From Citromicrobium bathyomarinum (GTDB taxonomy: Bacteria; Pseudomonadota; Alphaproteobacteria; Sphingomonadales; Sphingomonadaceae), in the NCBI GenBank assembly GCA_001306305.2, contig CP155577.1:1240001-1304000 (forward strand): a stretch of DNA of 64,000 nt, given 5' to 3'. Under the pieces are notes generated by a model that searched no databases, was not told the DNA's origin, and saw only the letters and a program-made list of their open reading frames with translations. This document shows positions 25,046 to 34,543 of the stretch, one piece after another. Every line of letters begins with the position of its first letter. Position 1 is the first letter of the stretch. Position numbers and translations under genes: made by a program.

Positions 25046-25978
25046 ATGGCGGTTGATCAGCAAATCCTGGATGAAGCCGCGATGTGGGCGGTGCGCACGT
25101 CGGAGCCGGACTTCGACGACTGGGCTTCGTTTACCGAGTGGCTCGAAGCCTCGCCTGCCCATGCGCAGGCTTACGACCGGGCGATGCTCGCGGTGGAGGA
25201 GGGGGCCGAGGCGCTAGCCTCGCTCCCTGCGAACGATCCCGACTGGTCGGATGAGGATAGCGATGAGGGCGGGCACAGGTCGCCTCGTCGCTGGTTCGCG
25301 CCCGCGCTTGCCGCCTGTCTCGCCCTTGTTGCAGCGTTGTGGCTGTGGCCCGCCGGTGATGCCGATGCGACCTACCGCACGGCGGCGGGCGAGACGCGCA
25401 CTGTCGAACTCGGCGATGGCAGCGCGGTCGTGCTGGCGGGTGGCACCGAACTTGTCGTCGATGGCGAGCGGGAGGCACGCCTGAACAGCGGGCGCGCCGT
25501 GTTTGAGATCCGCCATGACGATGCCGATCCCTTCCGCCTCGCGGTGGGCGATGCGACGCTTGTGGACGCAGGGACCGTGTTCGAGGTGACCATCCGTGAC
25601 ACCGCAGTCGCGGTGGGCGTGGCCGAAGGCGCGGTGATCTACGAGCCGGATGGCCCGGCTGCCCGGATCGATCCGGGGCAGGTGCTGAGCTTCGATCGGG
25701 CAAAGGGCAGTTACCGGATGGAGAGCGTGCCGGTCGATCAGGTGGGCGAATGGCGGGAAGGGCGGTTGACCTTCCGCAACGCCCCGCTGGCCGATGTGGC
25801 GGACGACCTGTCGCGAGCGACCGGCATTACCTACCGTGTTGCCGACGCGGGAGAGGCGCGCTCGATTTCGGGGAGCGTTGCGATCGATCCGCTACGGCGC
25901 GATCCGGGTGCGCTGGGCCCCCTGCTCGGGATCGACGTGCGGCAGGACGGTGATGTCTGGATACTCGGCGGACGCTGA
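25046..25978 (+). CDS. FecR-family anti-sigma regulator
   Basis: 310-aa single-pass inner-membrane regulator. The N-terminal cytoplasmic DUF4880-like part (DEAAMWAVRTSEPDFDDWASF) should hold the sigma factor; a transmembrane helix is at about 90-107 (APALAACLALVAALWLW). The periplasmic FecR domain follows (TYRTAAGETRTVELGDGSAV), and the C-terminal DUF4974-like part (LTFRNAPLADVADDLSRATG) mimics the STN fold. It receives the signal from the receptor's STN domain and passes it to the sigma factor. It is followed by the receptor gene after 2 bp. A ribosome site CAGGAG precedes ATG 25046. Confidence 0.92.
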   Translation: MAVDQQILDEAAMWAVRTSEPDFDDWASFTEWLEASPAHAQAYDRAMLAVEEGAEALASLPANDPDWSDEDSDEGGHRSPRRWFAPALAACLALVAALWLWPAGDADATYRTAAGETRTVELGDGSAVVLAGGTELVVDGEREARLNSGRAVFEIRHDDADPFRLAVGDATLVDAGTVFEVTIRDTAVAVGVAEGAVIYEPDGPAARIDPGQVLSFDRAKGSYRMESVPVDQVGEWREGRLTFRNAPLADVADDLSRATGITYRVADAGEARSISGSVAIDPLRRDPGALGPLLGIDVRQDGDVWILGGR

Positions 25979-25980
25979 CG

Positions 25981-28359
25981 ATGCGCGTGTACCCGGTTCT
26001 TGTTGCGGCCCTGGTGGCGAGCGCGGCATATCCGGCCAGCGCGCAGGAGCGCCGCGTCGATGTGCCTGCCGGAACGGTCGCGGATTCCGCGATCGCGCTG
26101 GCCCGTCAGACCGGGTCCAGCATCGTGGTCAACGGTTCCAGCCTGTCGTCGCGGCGGGTCGCGCGCATTCGCGGGACCATGTCCGCCGAGGCCGCAGTGC
26201 AGCGGCTGGCGCGGCAGGCGAATGCCCGCGCGGTCCGCATCAGTGCAATGGCCTGGCGGCTCGATCCGCTACCGGCCCGTGCCGCTCGCCCGCGCCGGGA
26301 CGCACGCGTAACGACGACCGAGCGCGGACCACGCGCCGGCCCCGCGCCGACTCCCGCCGCACCTCTGCCGGAAATCGTGGTGACCGCCAGCAAGCGCGAG
26401 CTTCCGCTGAAGGAAATGCCCGCGCAGGTCTCGATGCTCGATGGCGAGGAACTGGCGCTCGGTGGGGTCGGCGGGACCGAGAAGATTACCCAGCGCGTCG
26501 CCACCGTTTCCTCCACCTATCTTGGCAGCGGGCGCAACAAGCTGTTCATCCGCGGCATCGCGGACTCCAGCTTCACCGGTCCCACGCAGGCGACGGTCGG
26601 GCAGTATCTCGGCGATATCCGGCTGAGCTACAACGCGCCCGATCCCGACCTCAGGCTTTCCGACCTCGAACGAGTGGAGGTGCTGGAAGGGCCGCAGGGT
26701 ACGCTATACGGCGCGGGCTCGCTCGGCGGGATCATCCGGCTGGTGCCCAACACCCCCGAACTCGGCCGATCCTTCGCGAGCGGAACGCTGGGCGGGGCGC
26801 TGACCGAGCATGGCGACGGCAGCGCCGATCTCGGCCTGATCGCCAACCTCCCGCTCGCGAGCGACAAGGCGGCGCTTCGCGTGACACTCGATGGGGTGAC
26901 GGAAGGGGGCTATATCGACAAGCCGTTCCTCGACCGGACCGACGTCAACCGGACCTCGATCCTCTCGGGGCGGGCCATCCTGCGCGCGCAGCTGGCACCG
27001 GACTGGACGATCGACCTCATCGGCCTGGGCCAGACCACCCACGCGCAGGATAGCCAGTACGTCACCCGCAACCAGCCCGGCTACGACAGCGCGGCGCGCG
27101 TGCGTGAAGGGTCCGATTCGGAATACCTGCACGGCCAGATAGTGGTCGATGGTCGCATCGGTGCGGTGCGTCTGCGGTCCTCGACCGCAATTGCCGATCA
27201 GACCCTGGAAGAACGCTACGATGCGTCGACCGAGCAGGAGCAGGAGCGGTTGTTCGTCCAGCGCAATGAAACGCGGATGATCGCGCACGAAACGCGCCTG
27301 TGGCAGCCGATAGATGACCGGTTCGGGTGGGTCGCGGGGCTGAGCCTGGTCGACAACCGTACCCAGCTCAACCGCAGCCTGCAGCAGATGACCCTGCGCG
27401 CGGCCACCACCGGCGTGCTCAACACGGTGACGGAAGCGACGATCTATGCGGAGGGGTCCTATCGCCTGCACGACAATCTGATCGCCACTCTGGGCGCGCG
27501 CTATTCGCTGGTGCGACTGGGCGGCAGTGCGGAGGATGTGGCTCCTGCACTGGTGATCGAGCGTGCGGCGGTGACGGCGAAGCGGGACCAGTCGGCCTTT
27601 CTTCCATCGGCATCGCTGATGGCCCGGCTTGCGCCCGAAACCAGCCTCTATCTTCGCTATCAGGAGGGCTTCCGTCCGGGCGGCCTTGCGATCGAGGGCG
27701 AATTCGTCCGCCGGTTCGATCGCGACGACGCGCAGACCTTCGAGGTTGGCGTTCGCCACGGAGTTCCTGGGCGCGATCCGTTCGATCTGGCGCTCAACCT
27801 ATCCTACACCAGATGGAACGACATTCAGGCCGATTTCATCGATGTGGCCGGGCTACCCAGCACGGCGAATATCGGCGATGGTCGCGTGTGGACGATCAGC
27901 GCGAGCGCAGGCGTGTATCTCACGCCCGAACTGAGGCTGACGGGCGGTGCCAGCATCAATCGCAGCTCGATCGACGAGCCACCCTTCAACCTCATCCTTT
28001 TGATGGGCCGCACCTCGCACGTGCCCAACATCGCAGAATTTTCGGGGCGGCTGGGGCTCGAATATTCGCGCCCGATCGGCGGAAACCTCGATCTCGATGC
28101 GCGTGCCTGGGCGAGCTATATCGGCAAGTCACGGCTGGGCATCGGCCCCGAACTTGGCGATCTGCAGGGGGACTATCTCGACAGCGGGCTGACGTTGCGG
28201 ATCGGCAATGATCGGATCGGCGGCACGCTTTCGATCACCAATCTGGCCGACGCGAAGGGCAATCGGTTCGCGCTGGGCACGCCGTTTGCGGTCGTCCGCG
28301 CACAGGAAACACCGCTGCGCCCGCGCACCATCCGGATCGGCGTCGACTTCGCGTTCTAG
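25981..28359 (+). CDS. TonB-dependent receptor with N-terminal STN signalling domain
   Basis: 792-aa outer-membrane receptor. Signal peptide of about 22 residues (VASAAYPASA), STN domain (about 24-95, with VDVPAGTVADSAIALARQTG), a Pro/Arg-rich linker, TonB-box-like EIVVTASKRE (about 128-137), plug domain with LSDLERVEVLEGPQGTLYG, and a 22-strand barrel ending in aromatic F (VDFAF). The STN domain plus the upstream sigma and FecR genes make it a transducer that both imports a ligand and signals its presence. The plug has the GPQGTLYGAGSLGG form common to many sphingomonad receptors, not a clear siderophore type. The ligand is unknown. The autotransporter gene follows in the same direction. Confidence 0.92.
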   Translation: MRVYPVLVAALVASAAYPASAQERRVDVPAGTVADSAIALARQTGSSIVVNGSSLSSRRVARIRGTMSAEAAVQRLARQANARAVRISAMAWRLDPLPARAARPRRDARVTTTERGPRAGPAPTPAAPLPEIVVTASKRELPLKEMPAQVSMLDGEELALGGVGGTEKITQRVATVSSTYLGSGRNKLFIRGIADSSFTGPTQATVGQYLGDIRLSYNAPDPDLRLSDLERVEVLEGPQGTLYGAGSLGGIIRLVPNTPELGRSFASGTLGGALTEHGDGSADLGLIANLPLASDKAALRVTLDGVTEGGYIDKPFLDRTDVNRTSILSGRAILRAQLAPDWTIDLIGLGQTTHAQDSQYVTRNQPGYDSAARVREGSDSEYLHGQIVVDGRIGAVRLRSSTAIADQTLEERYDASTEQEQERLFVQRNETRMIAHETRLWQPIDDRFGWVAGLSLVDNRTQLNRSLQQMTLRAATTGVLNTVTEATIYAEGSYRLHDNLIATLGARYSLVRLGGSAEDVAPALVIERAAVTAKRDQSAFLPSASLMARLAPETSLYLRYQEGFRPGGLAIEGEFVRRFDRDDAQTFEVGVRHGVPGRDPFDLALNLSYTRWNDIQADFIDVAGLPSTANIGDGRVWTISASAGVYLTPELRLTGGASINRSSIDEPPFNLILLMGRTSHVPNIAEFSGRLGLEYSRPIGGNLDLDARAWASYIGKSRLGIGPELGDLQGDYLDSGLTLRIGNDRIGGTLSITNLADAKGNRFALGTPFAVVRAQETPLRPRTIRIGVDFAF

Positions 28360-28426
28360 CGGCCTGGCCGGGCGCACGAGATTTTTCTCGACAGGACCAA
28401 GGCAAGTTACCGTCGGCTCCGTCCTC

Positions 28427-28448
28427 CCGTCTGACTCAAGACGGAGGA
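28427..28448 (+). promoter_or_regulatory. Ribosome-site hairpin before the autotransporter gene
   Basis: Stem CCGTCT (28427-28432), loop GACTCA, stem AGACGG (28439-28444). The ribosome-binding sequence GGAGGA (28443-28448) begins inside the right arm, 5 bp before ATG 28453. A 6-bp stem could partly mask the site and tune translation. Stability was not calculated. Confidence 0.4.
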
Positions 28449-28452
28449 ATGC

Positions 28453-31400
28453 ATGTATCGTTATCTTCTGGCCGGAACCGCACTTGCAGCGCTGGCGGCG
28501 CCCGCGGCGGCGCAGACCACGGTCGACGCGAAGCGGACGCAGCCGGTTCGCACGTCGCAGCTCAAGGATGGGGCTGGCGACGATGTAAAGGTGACCAAGA
28601 ACGGTTCGATCGAGCTGACCAGCGGCTCGGGGATCGTCGTCGACAGCGATCACGATGCGACCAATGAAGGCAAGATCGTCGTCACGAATGTCGATGGCGG
28701 GAGCGGTATCGAGACGACCGGCGACCGGCAGTCCGACATCGTCAACACCGGGACGATCACGGTTGATGAAACCTACGAGCCGACCGATATCGACAACGAC
28801 AAGGATCTCGATGGCCCCTTCGCGGTCGGCACCGACCGGGTGGGCATCCGTATCCGCGGCAATCTGACCGGTAACATCGTCAACTCGGGCAAGATCACCG
28901 TCGAAGGCAATGATTCTGCCGGCATCTGGGTCGCCGGTGTGGTGGACGGCAAGCTGGTCCACGATGGCGAGACCGTGGTTCTCGGCGATCGCAGCGTGGG
29001 TATCGACGTGCAGGACGTAACCGGCGACGTGCGGCTCGCCGGAACGGTGTCGGCGAAGGGCGAGGATGCGATCGCAGCGCGCTTCGCAGGCGATCTGGAT
29101 GGCACTTTGGTAGTGCAGGGCACGATCGTGTCGACCGGCTACCGCGCGGTGACCGCGCCCGCCGATCTGAGCAAGCTCGACGATGACGACGTCCTCCAGG
29201 GAGGCAGCGCGATCGTTATCGAAGGCGACGTGGCCAAGGGCATCCGCTTCGCAGTACCGCCTGCCGATACCGACAAGGACGACCCGGACGAGGACAAGGA
29301 CGGGATCGACGACGCGAAGGAAGGCAGCGCCAAGGTCGTCTCCTATGGTGCCGCGCCGGCAGTGGTGATCGGCGCTACCGACAGGGACATCGCGATCGGC
29401 GCTCTGCCTGCGACCGGGACCGGGTTCGGGATCATCGTCGACGGATCGATCGCGGGTCAGGGCGTATATAGCGGGATCGACGGAAACGGAATGGTCGTTG
29501 GCGGGCGCGGCGGCAATGTCACGATTGCCGGCGGGATTGCCGTTAATGGTTCGATCGCCGCGAGCTCGATAGACAGCAATGCCACCGCACTGCGTCTGGG
29601 GGCGGGAGCTTCGACGGCCGAATTGCGTAACGCTGGCACCATCTCCGCCTCGGGCGGAGGCAGAGATGCGACGCGCGCGACCGCAGTTTCGGTCGACGTC
29701 GGGGCGAACCTCCCCTATGTCCGCAATAGCGGGACGATCAAGGCGACCGCTCTCAAGGATACGAGTACGGCAATCGCAATCGTCGATCGCAGCGGTACGA
29801 TGCGTCTGGTCGAGAACAGCGGCCAGATTATTGCCAGCGGCGCGAAGGCCGATACGGGCCGCAACATCGCGATCGATCTGACCGCCGTGGTCGCCGGTGC
29901 GACCGTGCGCCAGACGTTGGTCGGCTCTGGCGTAAACGCGCCCGGTATCAAGGGCGACATCCTGTTCGGCAGCGGGGAAGACAGGCTCGAACTGCTCGAC
30001 GGAACGGTCGCGGGCGATGTGTCGTTCGGCGCAGGGCTAGATCGGTTCGTGCTGTCGGGCGATGCGAGCTTTGCCGGGAAAGCGAGCTTCGGTGGTCAGG
30101 CCGACGAGCTGACCCTTTCTGGCACGTCGGGCTTCGCGGGCACGGCCGATTTCGCCGGCGGAGCGGGCAAGCTCACGCTGGCCGACAAGGCCCTGTTCAA
30201 AGGGCGTCTGGTCGGCAGCGAAAACCTGTCGGTCATGGTCAACGGCGGCGCGCTCGATCTGACTGGGCCCACCACTCTTTCGACACTTGCCGTCGGCGCG
30301 AACGGCGTGGTCGTCACCACACTCAGCAAGGATCCGGCTGCAGGCAGCGGGATCACCGTGACCGGCAATGCCAGCTTTGCAGACGGTGCAAAACTCAAGC
30401 TGCGGCTGACCGATATTGCCGAGGCCGAAGGCATCTACACCGTCATCGACGCGGGTACGCTGACAGGCGCTGGATCCCTGAAGCCGGACGTCGCGCTGGT
30501 CCCCTTCATGTACAAGGCGCAGCTTGCCGTGGATCAGGCTGCCGGTCTGGTGAAGGTGGATATCGACCGCAAGGCGACCGACGAACTCGGCCTCAACCGT
30601 GCGCAGACGACCGCCTATGATGCGCTTTACGCAGCTCTCGCCGAGGATGACGACGTTGCGGGCGTCTTCCTAGGCATCACCGAGAAAGACCCGTTTCGCG
30701 CCGCCGTCGCGCAGACCCTGCCCGATCACGCGGGCGGCGCGTTCGACGGCCTGAGCCTCGGCATCCGGACCTTCGCGCGCAGGCTCGCGGAGCCGCAGGG
30801 TCCGTTCGAACGCAAGGAGAAGCTGAGCATCGTGTTCGATGCGGCGGGGTGGGATTCGTCAAAGGATGAAGGAGACACGGCGCAATACGACCTCGACGGT
30901 CTGGGTTTCTCGGGCGGTGCCGAATTGCAGACAGGGCTCGGCACCGTCGGTGCCACGGCCACCTGGCTGTGGAACCGGCACGATACGCTGGCCGACAACA
31001 GCCTCATCTCCAACACCTACGAAGGCGCGCTTTACTGGCGCGGGAAATGGGGCGCGCTGTCCGGCTTCGCCCGAGGTTCCTACAGTTTCGCGAACTTCGA
31101 TGGGGCGCGCTATTTCAACGGCAAGGACGGCGATCAGACCATCACTCGGACGATGGACGGCGAGTGGTCGGGCAACGCGACCAGCTTCATCGCGGGTGTC
31201 TCGCTCGAAGCCGGATCGCAGTTCTTCTTCTTCCGGCCGTCGGTAACGCTCGACTATATCCGCCTAAGCGAGGACGGCTATGTCGAGACCGGCGGCGAGG
31301 CACTGAATCTCACGGTTGAAGATCGGACCAGCGATGAACTCGCGGTCAATGTCGGCAGTGCCGTCGGTGTCGATCTGCTCGGCATGCGCAGGCGCGACAA

Positions 31401-31653
31401 GAACTGGCTGCGGATCGAGGCGGAAGGAGGATGGCGTGAAATCCTCTCCGGCGAACTTGGCGCGACAACCGCCCGGTTCGGCGACGGCGACAGCTTTACT
31501 CTGACGCCCGAGGAGCGAACCAGCGGCTGGTTCGCGCGGCTGCGCGGTGTGGGAGGCGATGCTTTCTACACCATCTCGGGCGAACTTTCAGCGGAGGAGC
31601 ACAACGACAAGATCGGCTATGCGCTGCGAGCATCGGTCAGCTTCGCAATGTAG
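28453..31653 (+). CDS. Large autotransporter with calcium-motif insertions
   Basis: 1066-aa type Va autotransporter. Signal peptide (LLAGTALAALAAPAAAQ, cleavage near 21), a passenger of repeated short beta turns rich in Gly/Asp/Asn (about 25-760; recurrent G-I-x and N-x-G-T-I phrases such as IVNTGTI, IVNSGKI, LRNAGTI, VRNSGTI) that suggests a beta-helix, and a C-terminal barrel (about 790-1066) ending F-A-M. Acidic insertions DNDKDLDG (114-121) and DEDKDGIDD (about 279-287) have the D-x-D-x-D-G calcium-loop pattern. No protease or esterase motif was found, so adhesion or surface structure is likely. It lies behind the STN receptor and ends at a strong terminator. Confidence 0.88.
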   Translation: MYRYLLAGTALAALAAPAAAQTTVDAKRTQPVRTSQLKDGAGDDVKVTKNGSIELTSGSGIVVDSDHDATNEGKIVVTNVDGGSGIETTGDRQSDIVNTGTITVDETYEPTDIDNDKDLDGPFAVGTDRVGIRIRGNLTGNIVNSGKITVEGNDSAGIWVAGVVDGKLVHDGETVVLGDRSVGIDVQDVTGDVRLAGTVSAKGEDAIAARFAGDLDGTLVVQGTIVSTGYRAVTAPADLSKLDDDDVLQGGSAIVIEGDVAKGIRFAVPPADTDKDDPDEDKDGIDDAKEGSAKVVSYGAAPAVVIGATDRDIAIGALPATGTGFGIIVDGSIAGQGVYSGIDGNGMVVGGRGGNVTIAGGIAVNGSIAASSIDSNATALRLGAGASTAELRNAGTISASGGGRDATRATAVSVDVGANLPYVRNSGTIKATALKDTSTAIAIVDRSGTMRLVENSGQIIASGAKADTGRNIAIDLTAVVAGATVRQTLVGSGVNAPGIKGDILFGSGEDRLELLDGTVAGDVSFGAGLDRFVLSGDASFAGKASFGGQADELTLSGTSGFAGTADFAGGAGKLTLADKALFKGRLVGSENLSVMVNGGALDLTGPTTLSTLAVGANGVVVTTLSKDPAAGSGITVTGNASFADGAKLKLRLTDIAEAEGIYTVIDAGTLTGAGSLKPDVALVPFMYKAQLAVDQAAGLVKVDIDRKATDELGLNRAQTTAYDALYAALAEDDDVAGVFLGITEKDPFRAAVAQTLPDHAGGAFDGLSLGIRTFARRLAEPQGPFERKEKLSIVFDAAGWDSSKDEGDTAQYDLDGLGFSGGAELQTGLGTVGATATWLWNRHDTLADNSLISNTYEGALYWRGKWGALSGFARGSYSFANFDGARYFNGKDGDQTITRTMDGEWSGNATSFIAGVSLEAGSQFFFFRPSVTLDYIRLSEDGYVETGGEALNLTVEDRTSDELAVNVGSAVGVDLLGMRRRDKNWLRIEAEGGWREILSGELGATTARFGDGDSFTLTPEERTSGWFARLRGVGGDAFYTISGELSAEEHNDKIGYALRASVSFAM

Positions 31654-31730
31654 CCGGGCCCCAAGGTGTCTGGGATGGGTTCGGCAACCGGTCTAAAACC
31701 GCAAGTCCCCTGATGGACCGATCGGACCCT

Positions 31731-31770
31731 GAACCCGGGCGTCTCACCGGACGCCCGGGTTCTTCTTTTT
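31731..31770 (+). terminator. Rho-independent terminator after the autotransporter
   Basis: Perfect 13-bp stem GAACCCGGGCGTC / GACGCCCGGGTTC (31731-31743 and 31750-31762) with a 6-nt loop TCACCG, followed by TTCTTTTT. It closes the sigma-FecR-receptor-autotransporter block and insulates the siderophore receptor operon downstream. Confidence 0.92.
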
Positions 31771-31799
31771 CGCGCGCTTCCCCAACCACCCATTGCAAT

Positions 31800-31814
31800 T
31801 GAGAATAGGTTTCA
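31800..31814 (+). promoter_or_regulatory. Fur-box-like site upstream of siderophore receptor
   Basis: TGAGAATAGGTTTCA matches 10 of 14 positions of the 7-1-7 Fur core TGATAAT-n-ATTATCA. It sits about 36 bp before the receptor start in an AT-rich stretch, a usual place for iron repression. The match was made by eye; Irr or another iron regulator is possible. Confidence 0.4.
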
Positions 31815-31850
31815 TTAGCGGGCGGTCAGATTGTGTTCAGGGAGCCAAAT

Positions 31851-33965
31851 GTGAAGCCAATTTTCGCCGCCACGACCGCAACGCTTGCACTGATTGCCGC
31901 GTCGCCCGCGTTCGCTCAGGATGATGCCGCCGAGACCGGCGATCCGCGGGATGGAACCGATGAGCGCATAATCGTCGTCACCGGCGCGCTGACCGATTTC
32001 GGAGCGACCAAGTCCGACACGCCGATCGTCGAGACCGCGCGCTCGATCTCGATCGAGACCGCGCAGGATTTCGATGAGAAAGGCGCGCAGTCGCTCGACG
32101 ATGCGCTGACCTACTCGGCTGGCGTCACCGCCGAGCCCTTCGGTTTCTCGACCCGCGGCGACTTCGCCAAGGTCCGCGGGCTCGCCGCGCCCGAATATCG
32201 CGACAACCTCCAGTACCTGTTTGGATATTACAACACGACCCGGCAGGACATCTACACGCTGGAGCAGGTGGAAGTGCTCAAGGGCCCGGCATCGGTCCTC
32301 TACGGTGCAGGATCGCCCGGCGGCATCATCAATGTGGTCACCAAGCGCCCCAAGGGCGTGACCGAGGGCGAGGTGCGCCTCGATTACGGCAGCTTCGATC
32401 GCAAGCAGATCGCGACCGACATCAACATCGCCATCCCCGGTGCCGAAGACGAGGCACAGTTCCGCTTCGTCGGCCTGCTGCGCGATTCCGGCACCCAGAT
32501 CGACGAGGTCGACGACAACAAGTTCGTCATCGCCCCGGCGCTGACCTTGCGCCCGGCCACGGGCACCGAGATCACGATCCTCGCCAATTATTCGGACCAG
32601 GATTCGGACACCGCGCACCAGTTCCTCCCCGTCACCGGCACCCTGCTGCCCTCGGCCAGCGGCGAGGAAATCGATCCCTATGAATACATGGGCGCGCCGG
32701 GCTTCAACGCCTACGACACCGAAAGCTTCGCGCTGACCCTGATCCTCGAACAGCAGCTGAGCGATGCGTTCTCCTTCGAGGCGGTAGGGCGCTACGTCGA
32801 TTCCAAGGCCGATTATCGCCAGGCGTGGATCGCGTTTCAGGGCAACGGCGTGCCGCGCATCGACGCCAATGGCGACGGGGCATGGACCTTCTACCTGGCG
32901 GATAACCGGAGCGAGCAGCTGGCGCTCGACGCGCGTGTGCGCGGCGAGTTCAACACCGGGCCGATCCGCCACGAACTGCTGGTCGGCGTGCAGACGCAGG
33001 ACGTCTTCACCGATTCCGATACCGCCTATGTGTTCAACGCGGGCACGCTCAACGTCTTCAATCCGCAGTACACCAACGCCCCGACGGTCGAGCAAATCCG
33101 CGACTTGCAGGTTAACGGCCCGCGCAACTACGTCGATTCGACCGGCTACTACATTTCCGACCAGATGAGCTGGGGCGCGCTGGTCGCCAACGCGGGCGTC
33201 CGGTTCGACGATGTGACCAACCGGGTCGAGAACGGAACGACGCAGAAGGACGATGCGACCAGCCTGAGCTTCGGCCTCCTGTGGCGCGGTCCGGCGGGTA
33301 TCTCTCCCTATGTCAGCTACGCGGAGAGCTTCGAGCCGGTCGTCGGGGTCGACAGGATCACCAGCCAGCAGCTCAAACCCCAAGAAGGCCGCCAGTACGA
33401 GGCCGGGATCAAGTGGCAGCCGACCGGTATCAACGCTCTGGTCACCGCGTCGGTCTTCGATATCGAGGTTTCCAACCTGCCCAATCCCGCCGCGCTGGCG
33501 GGGGCCGACAGCCAGCAGGAAGGCATCTCGAAGGTGCGCGGTGCGGAGCTGGAAGCCAACGCGCTGATCGGCGGCCTGCGGATCGACGGCAACGTCACCT
33601 ATCTGGATGCGGAAGATCCCAACGGGCTGCCGCTGACCTCGATCTCCGACTGGCAGGCCTCGCTCTTCGCGCTGTACAATTTCACCGGTGCGCTGGAGGG
33701 GCTGAGCTTCGGCGGCGGCGTGCGGTACGTCGGCGGGAACGAGAGCAACGGCATCTCGGCGATCACCAATAGCCTGCTGACCTACCGCGTGGACGGCCAC
33801 ACGGTGGGCGACCTGTCGCTCGGCTACGACTTCGACCGGTTCAGCCTGCGGATCACCGCGCGCAACGTGACCAACGAGGAATACTACTCGGTCTGCCTCG
33901 TGCGCGGAGATTGCTACCCGGGTGAAAAGCGCAGCATCAACGGCTCGCTGACCGTCGCGTTCTGA
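31851..33965 (+). CDS. TonB-dependent siderophore receptor
   Basis: 704-aa outer-membrane receptor of the ferric-siderophore type. GTG 31851 is preferred: AGGGAG lies 7 bp before it, whereas GTG 31833 has no such site. Signal peptide FAATTATLALIAASPAFAQ, TonB box-like ERIIVVTGAL, plug with DIYTLEQVEVLKGPASVLYG and SPGGIINVVTKRPKG (the siderophore-receptor signature), and a barrel ending SLTVAF. Motifs SYAESFEPV and KWQPTG match siderophore receptors. It overlaps the next gene by 1 nt and heads an operon with two inner-membrane proteins for reductive iron release. A Fur-like site stands upstream. Ligand not determinable. Confidence 0.92.
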   Translation: MKPIFAATTATLALIAASPAFAQDDAAETGDPRDGTDERIIVVTGALTDFGATKSDTPIVETARSISIETAQDFDEKGAQSLDDALTYSAGVTAEPFGFSTRGDFAKVRGLAAPEYRDNLQYLFGYYNTTRQDIYTLEQVEVLKGPASVLYGAGSPGGIINVVTKRPKGVTEGEVRLDYGSFDRKQIATDINIAIPGAEDEAQFRFVGLLRDSGTQIDEVDDNKFVIAPALTLRPATGTEITILANYSDQDSDTAHQFLPVTGTLLPSASGEEIDPYEYMGAPGFNAYDTESFALTLILEQQLSDAFSFEAVGRYVDSKADYRQAWIAFQGNGVPRIDANGDGAWTFYLADNRSEQLALDARVRGEFNTGPIRHELLVGVQTQDVFTDSDTAYVFNAGTLNVFNPQYTNAPTVEQIRDLQVNGPRNYVDSTGYYISDQMSWGALVANAGVRFDDVTNRVENGTTQKDDATSLSFGLLWRGPAGISPYVSYAESFEPVVGVDRITSQQLKPQEGRQYEAGIKWQPTGINALVTASVFDIEVSNLPNPAALAGADSQQEGISKVRGAELEANALIGGLRIDGNVTYLDAEDPNGLPLTSISDWQASLFALYNFTGALEGLSFGGGVRYVGGNESNGISAITNSLLTYRVDGHTVGDLSLGYDFDRFSLRITARNVTNEEYYSVCLVRGDCYPGEKRSINGSLTVAF

Positions 33966-34543
33966 TGGCGGGCGATGCGTCGATGTGGCTTGCCAGCGCG
34001 CTCGCAATTGCGGGCGTGGCTGTGCTGCGGGTGTCGTGGGGGCGGGCGAAACGCTCGCTCCCCCTCAACCTTGCAGGTTGGGCGGCGCTGCTTGCGGCGC
34101 TGGCCGTCGCGGATCGCGCCGCGGGCGAGTGGGGCATCACGGTCGCCATCCTCGTCGCGACCGGCGCGGCCTTCGTCGCGCTCGCGTTCGCGGCTACCGA
34201 GAAGGTGCGAAAGGGCCGGGCGAAAGCGGTCCGCACGGTGCATCGCGGGAGTGACGAAGCGGCCGGGCCACGCCGCTCCGGCTGGCTGACCTTTTTTATC
34301 ACCGGCCCGCTGGCTCTCGCGGCCAGCCTGTTGCTGGCCCTCGCGGTGCGCGCGCTGATTGTCTCGGCAGGTGGGGCCGAGGCGGACGGCAATGTCGCGG
34401 TGCTCGCCGTGGTCCCGCTCGCGTGGCCGATCCTTGCCTTCGCGCTGCTGATGATGGCGCGCCGTCGGGCCCAATTGGGCTGGGTGCTTGGCATCGCCGC
34501 GCTTTCCGCGCCGTTTCTCATGTTGCAGGGAGGCCCGGCATGA
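33965..34543 (+). CDS. Small inner-membrane protein of the siderophore operon
   Basis: 192-aa membrane protein of unknown function with about six hydrophobic segments in two groups of three, separated by a basic linker (KVRKGRAKAVRTVHRG). Its ATG shares a base with the receptor stop (TGATG), and its own stop overlaps the next start, so it is translationally coupled to both. The layout resembles a fusion of the two small membrane families (DUF3325- and DUF3649-like) often found between siderophore receptors and PepSY proteins; that likeness is from memory and weak. A helper role in periplasmic iron handling is inferred from position only. Confidence 0.7.
   Translation: MAGDASMWLASALAIAGVAVLRVSWGRAKRSLPLNLAGWAALLAALAVADRAAGEWGITVAILVATGAAFVALAFAATEKVRKGRAKAVRTVHRGSDEAAGPRRSGWLTFFITGPLALAASLLLALAVRALIVSAGGAEADGNVAVLAVVPLAWPILAFALLMMARRRAQLGWVLGIAALSAPFLMLQGGPA

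Noticed and set aside
31815-34007. 730-codon minus-strand open frame opposite the siderophore receptor
   Set aside because: It is a shadow of the receptor gene; no recognisable motif and no upstream signals.
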